Positions 25,339-38,463 of a DNA stretch of 64,000 bases are shown piece by piece. The position numbers were made by a program, and so were the translations under genes. The notes below the pieces were generated by a model. It did no database searches, was not told the DNA's origin, and worked only from the letters and a program-made list of their open reading frames with translations. Where the stretch lies: NCBI GenBank assembly GCA_018127085.1, contig CM030721.1:248001-312000 (forward strand), given 5' to 3'. Source of the DNA: Pneumocystis sp. 'macacae'. Lineage: Eukaryota > Ascomycota > Pneumocystomycetes > Pneumocystales > Pneumocystaceae. Positions within the stretch are counted from its first letter, which is position 1. The number at the start of each line of letters is the position of its first letter.

Positions 25339-26756
25339 TTAGCTCAACGCTTCATCAATCTTTTTTAAAAAAGTATTAAACGTAGACAAATACTCTAATA
25401 TGCCCCATGATTTTGTCATAAATGGTGTTACAGTTTGTAGTAAAGAAACAGTTCCAGCCTAGTACATGTTATTCCTTTTAATCAAACCATTAATTTTAAA
25501 ATAACAACCTTTTCTGTATATTTAGTATTTGATGATATTTTGTTATGTAAAATCTCAATATCTTCAAGAAAATTTTGAATGCTTTTTAACACCTATAAGA
25601 ACGTTATCATCGAAAACTTGAAAACATATCTTGCATATGCCTACCTGACTTTCATTATCAGCATCATTATGAGATTGTCTAAGATGACGCATTTTTACAG
25701 CAGTGTCATTCCGTATTTTTCTTATAGTATAAAGTTCATTACGTAAACGAGCAATATTTCTAGTAGATTTCCTAACAGCACGATCAAGAATAAGATAGTT
25801 ATCAAGTATATCTGTCATCTCCAAAAACTTAACAGCAACCTCTTCTTCAAATGCATGTATAACCTTTTTAGCATATGCAGACTCTGTTTTTTTCCGTAAG
25901 TGCTTTAACAACCCCAAAACAACTTGAGATACAACATCTACTTCATTAATAGAACCCGTACCCCGCTCAGAAAATTTATGTACTGTAATCGGGACTTTTG
26001 TCTTTGTTTCATCATAATCATAATCATGATCATTATCATCTGTATCACTATATTCGTCTTTATCACTATCCCGCTGATTATCATAATCTCTCACTGGAAA
26101 TCCATGTATTTTTTGACGTTTCAATATTCTTTCATCATGTACATTTTCTGCTAAAGACTTTTCTAAATGTTTAGCATTTGAATGAGGAATAATATTTTTA
26201 ATTGGCCGTTTTATAGAAGTATTCATAACATTATTATTTAAAAACTGCTCTTTCAAAGGTGTTAATCCTACTGATATTCTTGGAGGAGGCTTTGAAGCAG
26301 GACTTCCTGTTCTTCGAGCAAATGATGAGACTGGAGATTTATAATACACCTGTTTAGATTTCAAAGGACTGACTTCATGCATTTTCTCATTATGTTGGTT
26401 CATTTTTTTCTACACCCATTAGCTCATCTTATATTGTAAGAATTTTTTACATGACGAGATTCATTCAAAGTACGTAACGCAGAAACAGATGGTGACAATG
26501 CTAATGATGTATAGAAGTGCGTTGCTACATGATCATCTTTCTTTCCAGAATGCTTTATTAATGATGACTTATTTTTATTCCGCTGAGTATCGACATGAGA
26601 TAACTTAGGAGAATGCAAAGGAACAGGGAGAATTTCAAACGGAACACTTTTTACTTTATGCTTTCTGTACAAATGAGTATTTCTTAATCTAAATTCTCAT
26701 ACTTACACTGCTCCTCGCTGACGTATTGCTTGTTTCTCCTGAAGACGCCGAGACAT
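25339..26756 (-). CDS. Probable inner kinetochore protein, CENP-U/Ame1 (Mis17)-like
   Basis: Five exons give about 400 residues. The spliced N-terminus MSRRLQEKQAIRQRGAVKH resembles the Ame1/CENP-U start, where an Arg-Gly motif binds the Mis12 complex. Pro/Ser-rich segments (SPLKSKQVYYKSP, PPPRISVGLTPLKEQ) and an acidic Asp-rich linker follow. The C-terminal half is helical from about residue 220, as in the CENP-U coiled coil that pairs with CENP-Q/Okp1. The last two exons encode ISSNTKYTEK and TPFMTKSWGILEYL. Exon 2 joins exon 3 as ESRH-KKMNQ. The assignment depends on the N-terminal motif and overall architecture, not on a tested homology. Confidence 0.55.
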
Positions 26757-27332
26757 TTGATTTTCTATGTATTCTTAGTTAAAAATTATAAGAAAAAAAA
26801 GAAAAAATACGATCCCATATCTCTTGAGACATTTCTTACATAGAATTGAATATAATCGTCTTTTTTCAAGAAAAATCTTACAAAATATCTCAATTTGTTT
26901 GCACGTAAAACAATTGACGTTCAATATCTGTATCGAGATGTACATAAACGATACAAATTGCACGCGTTTATAGTAGTTAAATAAAGAATAACATGACCCA
27001 AGAACTTAAAACACTCTTTGTTATGCCCCTATATATTTGCATTACAATTGCTATATACAGATATATATCTTAATACAAATATTTTGTTTATAAACTTATT
27101 AAATACATAAAAATATTAAAAAACGATATTAAAGCAATAAATTCATTTATGTATGATGCGAAACGAACATACACAAGCATGTAAGATCAAGTGAATGCCA
27201 TATAAACATCGAAGAATATTAATCTTGGGATGTAACTAGATATTTTGCGTGAAATAGCCATATAATTTAGCATACTAGCAAAGTACCAATATATGATCCC
27301 GATAGAAATTAAAATGATAGGACGAAAAATTC
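26757..27332. other. Intergenic region
   Basis: About 575 bp between two minus-strand genes. It should hold the promoter of the CENP-U-like gene and the 3' end of BUD27. A small AT-rich minus-strand frame at 26775-26963 looks non-coding. Confidence 0.55.
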
Positions 27333-28747
27333 TTAGAACGAGTCTATATTTTTTTTTTCTATAAAAGCAGCCTTAAAACGACTAACTTTTTTCTTCGGAA
27401 AGTGATCATTCTTAATATATTCTTGCTCAGAATTATTATAACTAAGATTTTCATTTTGTGCATGTATTTTCTGTTTTAGTCTATAATACTCAGCTGCAAC
27501 CTCTCGCCAATGAAGTGAGGATTCAAGCTCATCTAAAACCTGTTCAGTTGATTCAACCAACGGCCGCTCAACCACATCTTTAATTAAAAAAGCAGATTTT
27601 TCTGTAGACACTTTTTTAGAAAGACATACATTTTGTGTATCAGGCGAATCTTCTTTTTTGGTTTCTATTGAATCGGAAAAAGTAACCTTTTTAACACATT
27701 CAGAAGTTTTTGAAGAAACATTTTGTGTATATAAAGGACTAATGAATCCACGAGTTCTTCCATATTGGTCTTCCATTTCTTCGTTGTCATCGCTATCGTC
27801 ACAAGAGTCTTCCTGACTCATATCATTCTCTAGTTTATCAACTTCATTAACAAGTTCGACCATTGTTTCCATGTTCTCCTTTGTCGGAATATTGGCAGAC
27901 AGACACGCTTCAGATGTGCCCTTATCTATAGAAGACTCTTCAATATTCGACGATATCTTTCTTAAATCTTTATCTTGATTAAAGACTCCAAAACAATTAT
28001 CATTATATGTATCAGATGATAAATCAAATTGTTTCATAAACTCGTTCGATGCTTCTACTAACCATGGCTCTGCAAAACGGTCTAGAACTTCTGCATCTAA
28101 AATTTTCAATAAATTAAACATATAAATTCAAAATTACGAGCAATAGACCCATCTTCATTGAGCTCTTCACGAATCTCCACTATCGGTAGCCCTTCTTCAT
28201 TATATATCTAGAAGAATATAAAAACAATATTCAAAACAAATTACCAGTACTTTTCCCTGATTCATCTCTACTGTATAATCGAGCTGAGATTTAATATCTT
28301 TACACTGTTCATCTAATATTTTTAAACGTTCTTCCACGTCTAAGCATTTTTAAACAATAATAGAAAAAAAAACTCTCAAAGAAACAAAAAACACTTACAT
28401 TTAAGCCTTCGATCAACAATATCTATCGCTTGAACAGACGATCGTTCAACAAACCAATTTTCACCAAAAAGCACCAAAATTTCATTAGTATGGATAAGGG
28501 TACCTGGAATATATGCTTTTTGACTAAATGGGACCTAAAACAATCAATTTTATCCAATCTCCCTATTTAAATATACCAGATAAGGTCGCTGTGTCGTTTT
28601 TGGCAAATCTAGCAAAAATGATCGCAGTTTTTTGTATTCTTTTTGATAATTCTTCCATGTATCTAAATCACACTCGGTTTCTTTATATTTCTTTTGCAAA
28701 ATAGAGCAAATCTCTACCCAATCATTTATTTTACTCGTTTTTTTCAT
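27333..28747 (-). CDS. BUD27: Unconventional prefoldin URI/Bud27
   Basis: Five exons give about 410 residues. URI/Bud27 is a prefoldin-like protein that helps assemble RNA polymerases through Rpb5 and links to TOR signalling. The N-terminal prefoldin alpha-type core is spliced together: a helix with WKNYQKEYKKLRSFLLDLP, then VPFSQKAYIPGTLIHTNEIL, VLFGENWFVERS and a second helix YVEERLKILDEQ. The middle is acidic and disordered. The C-terminus KKVSRFKAAFIEKK is the short basic DUF3835 motif typical of Bud27. Divergent from TFB3 with 119 bp between start codons. Confidence 0.85.
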
Positions 28748-28866
28748 CGGTATTATCGCTCAAGTTACTCTGATTTATATACTGTGGTAACTACGGAAAC
28801 CTGCTATAGCAACTTTACATGACTGAACGATAATTTGATAAGCAAAGAACCAACAATTAAATTGCA
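28748..28866. promoter_or_regulatory. Shared divergent promoter BUD27/TFB3
   Basis: 119 bp between outward-facing starts of two genes that both serve RNA polymerase function. No motif recognised; inferred from arrangement. Confidence 0.4.
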
Positions 28867-30147
28867 ATGAAAGAGAAATCAAATGGTCAAAAGATACCAC
28901 AAAAAGGAAATTTTACATTTAGAATATTATCTAAAATATATGTAACTTTTTCTATAGATGAAAAATGCCCTATTTGTCGCAATGATCCATATTTAAATCC
29001 AAATATGAGGTTTTTAATTAATCCAGAGTGTTATCATAAGATGTGTGAATCATGTGTAGCAGTAAAGGCTATTTAAAGATAGAAATTAGTTTTTCTAACG
29101 TTTTTTTTAGAGGATTTTTACATTAGGACCATCACCATGTCCTGAATGTGGCAAAATTCTTCGCAAAGGACGATTTAGGGAACAGACATTTGAGGATACA
29201 GTTGTTGAAAGAGAAGTTGACATAAGAAAACGAGTATGTAAAACGTAAGGACTATTTTTTATTTTTAATTTCAAAAAAAAACGTTTAAAGTGATATATTT
29301 TAGATTTAATAAACGATCAGATGACTTTGAAACATTAACTCAATATAATGATTATTTAGAAGAAGTTGAAAATATTAGTAAGGAGAGATGGTAAATAATT
29401 TAAGTATTTAATTAGTTACAGTATTTAACTTAGTAAACAATATTGATGTGGAAAACACAGAAGCTAAACTTTTAGCTTATGAGGCTATTAATAAAAAATC
29501 GATTATGATAAATGCTCAAAAAGCAGAGATTGAGGCACAGATTATTTTACAGAATGAAGAAAGATTGAAAAAAGAGAAAGAGATATCACAAAAAATGGCT
29601 ATTAAAGAAAAAGAAGCAGAATATATTGAAAAAGAGAAACATAAACAAGAATTGATTCGAGAATTGGTGAATGAATTGAACTATAAACAAACTATTAAAC
29701 TAATTACATACAAAGGCTGTTTCTAATAAACAGGCATCGAAAATTGTTGAACGTAGTAATGCATTGTCTCTTAAACGATCTACAATCCGGAAGCAACAAG
29801 CAGTTCAAGAGGCAAAAATTGCAATTGCAGCTCTTACAGCTTTTAAAAGTCCAGATTTAAATCAAAATAAGGAAAAAGATGATATGTTTTCGCCTATGGG
29901 GGGTCAGGATAAAGAAAATATATTATATACTGTAAAAGAGACCTATAATGACTCGTATAATTTCTATAAAACCATATTTGTAATACTACTAATTGATATA
30001 AGCTTTCTTAAACCTCTATTGGAAAATAAAGCTATTCGTGGAGGAGGGTTTAATATTAATGATGTATATAAACGTGTTTTATTTGAGGCATTTACTGGTT
30101 TGAATTTTGAAAATCCTAATAAATTACAAGAAAACCTGCTATCATGA
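28867..30147 (+). CDS. TFB3: TFIIH/CAK assembly factor Tfb3 (MAT1)
   Basis: Six exons give about 335 residues. Tfb3/MAT1 tethers the CDK-activating kinase (Kin28/cyclin) to core TFIIH. The N-terminal C3HC4 RING finger is intact: CPICRNDPYLNPNMRF, NPECYHKMCESCV, then RIFTLGPSPCPECGKILRK after splicing. The MAT1 helical bundle follows (FNKRSDDFETLTQYNDYLEE, Glu/Lys-rich coiled coil). The C-terminus GGGFNINDVYKRVLFEAF is the kinase-binding end. The last intron (donor within GACTC, branch TACTAAT) restores YNDSFLKPLLENKA. A few N-terminal residues before the RING are uncertain. Confidence 0.92.
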
Positions 30148-30348
30148 TTTTATTTTTTTTAATATTATAGAAGATTATATAATATAGAATTTTGAAGGTA
30201 TTCTAAAAATCAATAATTATTTTCTACAAAATTATTTACATATATTTATAAGTTATAGTTATACCAAAACTCTTTACTTATTAGATTAACGGTATTGTTT
30301 ATAAAAATAACAATTAACATAGAATGAACCAAAAATGTATGATATAAA

Positions 30349-33178
30349 TTAAACATCCATTCTATTATTTCTTAATACTTTTTTTAAAGTGCCACTGTCA
30401 TCCTTAGTTATTTCAGCTACATCATACAGCGCATAAATTTGATCTGCCTATAATAAATTAGATAAAAATAATTCTAGCAAAAAATAATACCTTTGCTTCT
30501 AATTCTTCAATAATATTTTTAAGTCTTCCTACAAGAACTTTTCGTTTCTTTTTTCCTATAGCAGGATCTATCTTTTCATAAGATTGAATAAATTCTTGAT
30601 ATTTCCTATTTCATGTTAATAAGAAATATTGAACCTAATTACTCTTACAATTTTAAATGTTTAAACTCATCCTCCAACTGTATTATAACCATAGAAAGAG
30701 CATTTTGCGGGGGCATAGATGGCCTAAGTGTATTTTCTTCTTCATATATATTATCACGTTTTGTTTTTGAATTAAAAGCTAATCGATCATTGTTTTCTAT
30801 AATATGTCAACGTTTAAAAATATATTATAAAAATACTTCGAGATGCAATTTCTTTCTGTCTCTTGCGACTGCAAACAGAACAACTTGTAGGATTATGACG
30901 AGCAAGCCCGTCAATAATTTTTTGAGCATTTATATCTATATACGACTTCGAACGAACATTTTGTTTAGATTCACTGTCATATGTCTGCTTAGATTTATCC
31001 AATTTCGTTTTCAATTTGTTCTCAACTTGTATCCAAGCCGGTTCTTTATTTAACAAAATATCATCATCAGATGAATATTCTTTACTATAATCATATTCAA
31101 AAGTATCATCATTACTTTCCGAATCTGTAACTACAGGTGTATTGATTTTCCGTTTTTCTAGCTGATTCTCTAAATTTGTTTTTGAGTTCTATTTAATATT
31201 AAATAAATATAGTGATAAGTATAAAAACAACCTTGTATGGTTTTTTCATATCGGAATTATTCTTTTTTTTTGAACTTTTAATTAAAACAGGTGACGTGGG
31301 TAAACTTTTTCGACTAGAATAAGCTGTTTTTGAAAGTAGAGGTTTTTTTGCTTTAGACGAAGGCTTAGACATTTCATCTGTTTCTTCCTAAGTAATTATT
31401 AGTTCTATTTATTTTCGAAATATGGTAAATAATACATCATCAGTTACAGTAAAATCAGAGTTATATTTCGATATTTCATCATTAGTTTCACTGCTTCGCG
31501 GTTCTAATTGGTCTTTTTTTGAAACATTTTTTCTTTTTGAAGATGATTTTGAACAATATTCAGGGTCCTTTTGCTTAGTATTTTCTGATTTTTTCACTTT
31601 ATATGCTTTTTTTAAACTCTCTATCTCTTTAACCAACCTTTTATTTTCTATTTTTAAATGATCAACCTCAGATAATGTTTCCATTAATTTTTTAAAAACT
31701 TCATTCTTTTCTTCTTTAATGCTATCTATTTTTGTTTTATTAATACTAAGTTCATGTTCAAGAGCTTCAACTTGAGACTTCAACGTGGAAATCTCGTTTT
31801 TCAATCTCATACGTTCCATAGTATGTGAGAGTTTTTCACATTCTTGTGTTTCACGAGTGTAATACAAGTTCTCACTTTTATTATTGTTAGTTTCTTTATT
31901 TTGTTTAATAGTCAATGAGCGTTTTTGTTCTGTAAGATATAATTGTTTAGCATTTTCAAGTTGTTTTTCTAGATTTTGAATACGTTTTTTTGAGGCAGAT
32001 TCTCGTGCTTCAAGTTCATTTATATTATTCTGGAGTGTTCTTATTGCTACTAGAATGGCCTTATCATCCGATGATATAGGTATGGATTCTAGATTCTTAT
32101 ACTTATCTTTAGTAATTATTTCAATTTTATTAACAGGTTGTGGTCCATCAGAAATCAATGATGTTATTCCAGTCATATCAGGAAGCTGGAATGACTGAGT
32201 CATTTCCGAAGCCAATGGCATATTCGCTACAATATTTTCTTGATCATCATCTAATCCAAGTTCTTGCATTAAACCAGATGCAGACTTGAATGCCCGAGGA
32301 ATTGGCTTTACTTTAGGAACATCAAGAAGTTCACCATTTACAACATTGTTTTCTCCTGCTTTCCAAAAAGTTTTATCCGCTTTTGGTTGTATTGGGTAAA
32401 TATTTTCATTATTCACATCAGAAGTATGATAATGACGTAATAAAGCAGGTGATTTAGTTTTTACAAATTTTGGAGTTATTATATTTCTATCTCTTTCAGC
32501 CATAGGTACATTTGATTGGGATTTTTCTGTTTTTTTTAAAGCATGAGCGAGTTTATTTCTGTTTGTAACTTCAGATGACTGTTTATCCAACTCACGACCA
32601 TTCCTATCATGTGCAAAGTCAAAACTCACATTCATCGTTTTCTTGTCAAAAGGAGAGTATATTTGTTTTATTTTAGTTGCAATACCACCATAATCCGATG
32701 TTGTTGATTCAAGAGGACTCTTCATAATAGTCGCAAAGTCTCTATCTGAAACAATAGGACGATCAAAGGATTTAGTTGATCCCGTATATACCTTTGAAAA
32801 TTCGTTTTTTAACTATTATTTATTTTAATATGAACATATAATCATAAATAAAAAACATACATTTGGTGTTCCTAATTGATATCCTAGACCTTTTTCAATA
32901 CTACTTCCATCCGAAGATGCGCTAACACCCATACTAAAATCTTGAAAGTGCTTATTCAGGCTTTTTGTGTCTGGTGATTCTGCAAAAAACGTTTGATTCA
33001 AATCTACATGTCCCGGACGTACTGTATCATCACTTGAATCATGAAAACCTGTTTTACTAAATGAAAACCCATTAAGTTCTTTCTCAAGTTCTCTTTCAAG
33101 GCGAATACGGTCCCGTTCACGCACATCTGTTGAAATAGAAAGCTCTTCTGTGTCCAAACTCATATCAAAAGACGGCAT
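30349..33178 (-). CDS. PPC89: Spindle pole body protein, Ppc89/Cep57-like microtubule-binding
   Basis: Seven exons give about 850 residues. The N-terminus is MPSFDMSLDTEELS. The middle (about residues 320-500) is a long coiled coil. The C-terminus carries the Cep57 microtubule-binding region: HNPTSCSVCSRKR, then PPQNALSMVIIQLEDEFKHL, GKKKRKVLVGRL and the closing ADQIYALYDV motif, all recovered by splicing introns of about 43-60 nt. In fission yeast Ppc89 anchors spindle pole body components and the septation network. The orthology call comes from architecture, and a generic Cep57-domain protein is the alternative. Confidence 0.8.
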
Positions 33179-33767
33179 TTTTTACCAAAAAAAAAGCAAT
33201 TCTTCGCACAGCGAAAAAACAATGCAATTAGAACAAAAAATTTTTATAATATTTATATAATATTTAATATAAACTCCAAATATCGCTTCAAAAATTAATG
33301 TTTTATTCACATGTAAATCTGACGTTGTTATGATTCTCGGTCGATCAACAACTGCAATAATCACGTGAAATTTTAATCAAGTCTGTGAAAAAAAGAAGAT
33401 AGCTAAAATGAAAAAAGACAAAAAACAAAGTGTTTATAGTGCATAAAAAATGATAAAATTTTCTTGGATATATTTCTACAAAAAAAATTGTATAGAAATT
33501 CTATGAAAACTAAATATATATTTACTACGGTTAACAAAGTAGATGGTACTAATGATTTAGCATCTAAATAAAGAATACGAATTAGTTTCGACGGTTAATG
33601 TGTATAAATTTCTAATAGAAATTATATAAATTTTAGTTTTTTTAAAATACTTTCGATTACCACTTAAATATGATATTAATAATTATCTTATATGAAAAAG
33701 AAAATAATAAACTTTATTTTTTAAAAATTAACATACAAAGAAAAAAGATTATACTTAGACAAAATTT
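33179..33767. other. AT-rich intergenic region
   Basis: About 590 bp between two minus-strand genes. It contains the promoter of the Ppc89-like gene and the 3' end of pyruvate kinase. Nothing else was recognised. Confidence 0.55.
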
Positions 33768-35763
33768 TTATGCTACTTTGTGAAGTCGAATAGTATTAGA
33801 ATGACTATTTTCAATGAGTATACGAAAAAATCAAATATCAAAATGTACCCAAAACCGTCACGATAACCTTGTATAACAACCACATTATCACAAGACTGTA
33901 TTATTCCAAGCTCAAGTGCTTGCTCAATAGCCCATTCGATTCTAAGTTTTACGCTTTCTTGCCAGCCTTCGATAGTTTGTGGTTTTGGGACAAGATATAA
34001 CAATGGATAGACCCCACGATATAAATTAGAGACTCGAGCAGTTTCCCTACTACGTGTGACCATTATAATAGGTGCTTGCGGGCGGTATTTTGAACAAAGA
34101 CGAGCTGTCAGTCCACTTATAAAATCAGTTTAATCTTTAAAAATAGGAATAAATAACGATGATGATAGAACAATAATAGCTTTTGCAGCATGCCTCCATT
34201 GAAGTTCAACTGCAGCACAACATACTGCTTCTGTTACAGATATGGATTTAGAAGCTAATCGTCGCAATTCGTTAAAAAGAAGCTCATAGCGTATAATTGA
34301 CTCGGCTAAAAGAATTGTTTCACGCATAACTGCTACTGATTCTACAGGATATAGTCCTTTAGCAGTTTCACCTAGATATCCATTAAGATTAAATAAGTTA
34401 AAGAACACTTTATTATGTACCACTTAACATACAACAATCAACGCCATCTAATATTGCTGTGCTAATATCACTAATTTCAGCACGTGTAGGACGAGGATTG
34501 CTAATCATATGTTCAAGCATTTGTGTAGCACTAAATATAAATTATTTTTATTTATTTAGACATGTATAGATATATATTACCAAATGCATGGTTTTCCAGC
34601 AAGATTACACTTAGAAATCATCATTTTCTTTTTATATTAAAATTTAAAAGACAACTATGTTTAATGGCTTACTTGAACAATAAAAACTTGTGTTTGAGGA
34701 ATTTCAATACCCATATCACCTCGTGCAACCATAATACCATCTGCTTCTTGTAAAATATCATCGAAATTATCAATACCCTGTTTATTTTCTATCTTTGCAA
34801 TAATTTTTATTGTATTAGAAGCTGTACCAAGAATTTTTCTTATTGCAACAATATCAGCACCACTTCGAATAAAACTAGCAAAGATCATGTCGACACCGTT
34901 TTTAACACCAAATTCAAGATCTTTAATATCTTTCTCACTTAAAGCAGGGAGATCTACTTCCGTCCCAGGAAGATTAACTCCTTTCCGACTTGAAATCATA
35001 CCACTATTAAGACAAACTACTTTAAGCGTTTGTGAATCGACAACTTCAAGAACACGAAGTGACAATACTCCATCATCTACATATAAAATACGGCCTTCTT
35101 TTATCACATTACATATTCCACTATAATCCACATACATCACTTTATCATCACAACTATTAATATATTGCGAATCAGTGGAAATTAACATTTCGTGACCCGC
35201 TGCAACATAAATCTATATAATATTTTACCAAGAATTATGATAATATTATATAACATACGTCCTCGCCACAAACGGTGTTCCCTGTTCGAATTTCTGGTCC
35301 TTTCTATATCCATTGTTTTAATATACTTTCCAGTGTATTGAAAAATCTTACCGTATCTAAAGCAATAGCCAATAAAGAACCCGGATATAATCTTTCCACT
35401 TCCCGTACATTATTTAACACGCTCAAATGATACTTTATCCATTTAAAACATAATCCCATGGATTATATTTGCAATTATACCTCATATGAACCATGACTAA
35501 AATTCATACGAAAAATTCTCGTTCCAGATTTACGAAGCTCATTTATCATCTCAACAGAGTTTGTTTTTGGTCCTTTATATGAATTAGGTAAACCACAAAG
35601 CTCAATTAACACACCAATAGTTGAAATAATTCCACTTAAACAAAACTTGCTTGGTGTTACCTTATTAATATCTAGAGATGACGCCGTAATACTATGTTAG
35701 CAAAATCATATATCATTAACGAATTACGTATCATTCCAGCCAAGTAATAGGTTCTTTATTCAT
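33768..35763 (-). CDS. PYK1: Pyruvate kinase
   Basis: About ten exons give about 500 residues; it catalyses the last glycolytic step. Conserved strings in order are [50 protein letters not shown], a [14 protein letters not shown] strand, [66 protein letters not shown], and the C-terminal [12 protein letters not shown] and QGYRDGFG. Most junctions are clean GT-AG introns of about 43-55 nt. The 5' end is unresolved: the ATG at 35763 runs into an in-frame TGA before the first usable donor, so the true start codon is unknown. The strand before TIGPKT reads CLSGIIS instead of the usual RRTSIIG. Confidence 0.9.
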
Positions 35764-36385
35764 ATTTTATACAGTTCTAATTAGAAGCTTATATTTTATA
35801 AAAGATTTCTAAAAATAGTAAATTTGGATTGAAAAAAAAATATTAATTATAATACTTTTGAATCTAAAGAACAAAAACTATGCGAAAAAGCCAAAAAAGT
35901 TTATATAACTCTATACTTTTTAATGTTTTTGATTTTTAATGAATCAATATGGTTTATACTAGAACTTTTTTTTTCGACGACTGTTTAAAATACCAAAAAA
36001 ATAATTCATAAAATTATTAAAAAAAACACAAAATACGTTTTTTATGAAAAAGTATCATAGAATAGAATAACGATTGATATTCATTTTTCAAATAGAAAAT
36101 ACTTTTTTTCGAAGGAAATTTCTAAAATCAGAAAAACAAACTAGTAATTTGTTGATGTTACTTCCCAATACAAATTTCTCTAGTTTTAAAGACATTTTTA
36201 TCATTTTTATAGTCACAATAGTTTCCAATTGTTCTTTATAAGGCATTTTTTATTCTATCTTCAAAGGAAATTTTACATCTAAAAAACTATTCTTATAACT
36301 GGAAATTGCTCTTATTTTTGCAGAAACGAACCCTTTTTTAGAATAATATTGGATTTTTATTTTTATACAATTCTTTTTTTAGCAA
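35764..36385. other. Divergent intergenic region pyruvate kinase/MED8
   Basis: About 620 very AT-rich bp. It should contain the pyruvate kinase promoter, possibly a 5' exon of that gene, and the MED8 promoter. No TATA or glycolytic control site could be assigned. Confidence 0.5.
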
Positions 36386-37135
36386 ATGGAGTCTTTTCCA
36401 TTGAATGTACTAGAATCTCTTCGTAATAGAGCACTTCAGGTAGACTTAAAAAGATAAAAAGATATTAATATTAATTTTTAGCTACTTCATTCTTTAACAC
36501 ATTTTTTGAATATTATTGATCATTCAGATCCTTTGCCATCATGGTTAGTAATATATAAAAAATATATTTTTGCATTCACTCGACTTTTGGAGACTATCTT
36601 TTAGAAATTTAAAGTTTTATTTTAACTTTTTCTAACTTATTTAAGGCCAGTTCTTGTTTCAAATCTTAATATTCTTTTGTCTAATGTCAATTCAATTTCT
36701 CTTTTGCTCCAAGAGTCAGATATTTTAAAAGAAACTCGAGTTTTTCCATCTTCTAGTTTTCCAGTACGCCAACAAGAAGGACTTTTAACGACGCTTTTAC
36801 GTAAAAAAGTTGCCCCGGAAGTCGAAGAATGGGAAGCTGAAGGAAGACTTTTAGGGGCCCATGTAGAAGAAGATACATCCTTTTATGAATGGGCTAAATA
36901 TGTAGTAATACAAGAAAGAGAAAAAAGAAACTGGGAAGGGTATTACACCCGTGAACAGGAACTAGTTGCTGCTCAAAGTGAAAACAAAATGTTAAATCAA
37001 GAAGATATACTTCAAGACATAAGAAAGAAACGAAAATTGGAAGAGATTGACGAGAAAATAAGAATGAATGCTATATTGTCGTTTATGAGAACAGGAAAAC
37101 AAGAAACAGTGTTTTCTCAGGAAAAAATACTATAA
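36386..37135 (+). CDS. MED8: Mediator complex subunit 8
   Basis: Three exons (36386-36439, 36482-36543, 36646-37135) give 201 residues. Med8 is part of the Mediator head, bridging regulators to Pol II. The start MESFPLNVLESLRNRALQ, the spliced PSWPVLVSNLNILLSNV helix, and TLLRKKVAPEVEEWEAEGR are the conserved Med8 blocks. The C-terminus is Lys/Glu-rich helix. Length matches the fungal family. Confidence 0.85.
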
Positions 37136-37852
37136 AAAAATTATATCATTATTTTTTAGAGTAAAATAAAAATACTGGCTACGCTTTAAAAACAGATGTT
37201 TACTATATACAGCTTATTCTGGACATACATTGTCAATAAAGACATATACTAAAAATATATTTAATTATTTCAATACTTTTAAAATGATAAAATAGTTTTT
37301 TAAAAAAGTAATTTTAAATAGATAAGCAACTAAATAAAAAAATTCATTCATTTTGTATTTTTTGAAAAATAGAAAAAATGTTCTAGAATTATATTTGCAA
37401 TTGATATCGTTTTTTATATAATTTAGTTTTAAATAATTCTTATATTGCAAATAATGTTTTTAGTTAAACATTTAGAATCACAGGGAATATCGCTATTAAC
37501 GAGAGGAATTGTTGTTGCATATTTTGTTATATCTATTCTGATCAAACAATCCTTATTTTACATATATAAATCAAAATCTTTAGCGATAACCCTAACCCTA
37601 TATATTACAGGGACGCTTAATTATTACAGCCAAATTTCTTGCTAATCACTATTCACTATTTTTTCTAAACTCTTTTAAATTTTTGCATTTTTTATATGCT
37701 GTACTCCACATATGGCTTCTTCAAACATAGAATTTTCCACTGGGTTTTTATTGTTTTGATATACAGCCAACAGTAACTGTTCTTTTCTGAGTACATATTC
37801 AGCAGCTGAACTTTAAACTGCTGGTCTAACTAATGTTTTTTGAACAATAAAA
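37136..37852. other. AT-rich intergenic region
   Basis: About 715 bp between two plus-strand genes. A small hydrophobic frame at 37445-37645 has no recognisable homology and is probably chance. Two copies of a CCCTAA-like heptamer occur near 37585 but do not form an array. Confidence 0.5.
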
Positions 37853-38463
37853 ATGCATCAGAAGGACGCATCAGATACAGAAAAAACTATTGTGCCTTTT
37901 AAACAACCAGTCGAACCTATTAAACCACATATAAATGTCCAATCCAGAACACATGAGCAACTATCTATACCCCCAGTACCTATTCGAGCCACTCGTCTGT
38001 CACATCATGTTCACATTGCACCAGGATATTCGACTTTAGGTAGAATCCTCTTTATATTTTACTATTGATATCTTAAATATAGATTGGGAACAACTAAAAC
38101 GGACATCTTTTTTTTCCGTAAATCTTTATATTCTAATTGAATACTAACTTAGACTTTATATTAGAAAACAAAAAAACCTCTTTTATATATTACATTAGCT
38201 GAACTTCAATTGCATTGTCAAATAAATGACGCCTGGACTGCACTTAATGGTAAAGTTTATGATATAACACCATACATACCTTTTCATCCAGGAGGACATG
38301 AAATTATGAAAGCAGCAGGTAAAGATGGGACGAAACTACTTAGTCTGAGATCACTTCTTATCTTCTCATTTGACTAAATTTATAATTAGTGTCCGTTCAT
38401 CCTTGGGTAAATTATGAATGTCTTCTTGATAAATGTTGGATTGGCGTACTAATTTATAGATGA
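37853..38463 (+). CDS. IRC21: Cytochrome b5 heme-binding domain protein (Irc21-like)
   Basis: Four exons give about 157 residues. After a low-complexity N-terminus the spliced text reads GYSTLDWEQLKRTS, as in Irc21/Ncb5or-type proteins. The b5 core follows (DAWTALNGKVYDITPYIPFH, then the heme ligand HPGG, then AAGKDGTKLL), and the last exon supplies the second ligand in SVHPWVNYE. There is no membrane anchor, so it is likely soluble. The last donor (GTCTGA) is weak and one residue at that junction is uncertain. The role in yeast is poorly defined (genome stability and drug sensitivity). Confidence 0.82.

Noticed and set aside
37585..37605. CCCTAACCCTA-like telomere-repeat fragment
   Set aside because: Only about two copies in an internal intergenic region; too short to be a telomere array.
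37445..37645. Small hydrophobic 60-residue frame
   Set aside because: AT-rich, no start context or homology signal; common by chance at this base composition.
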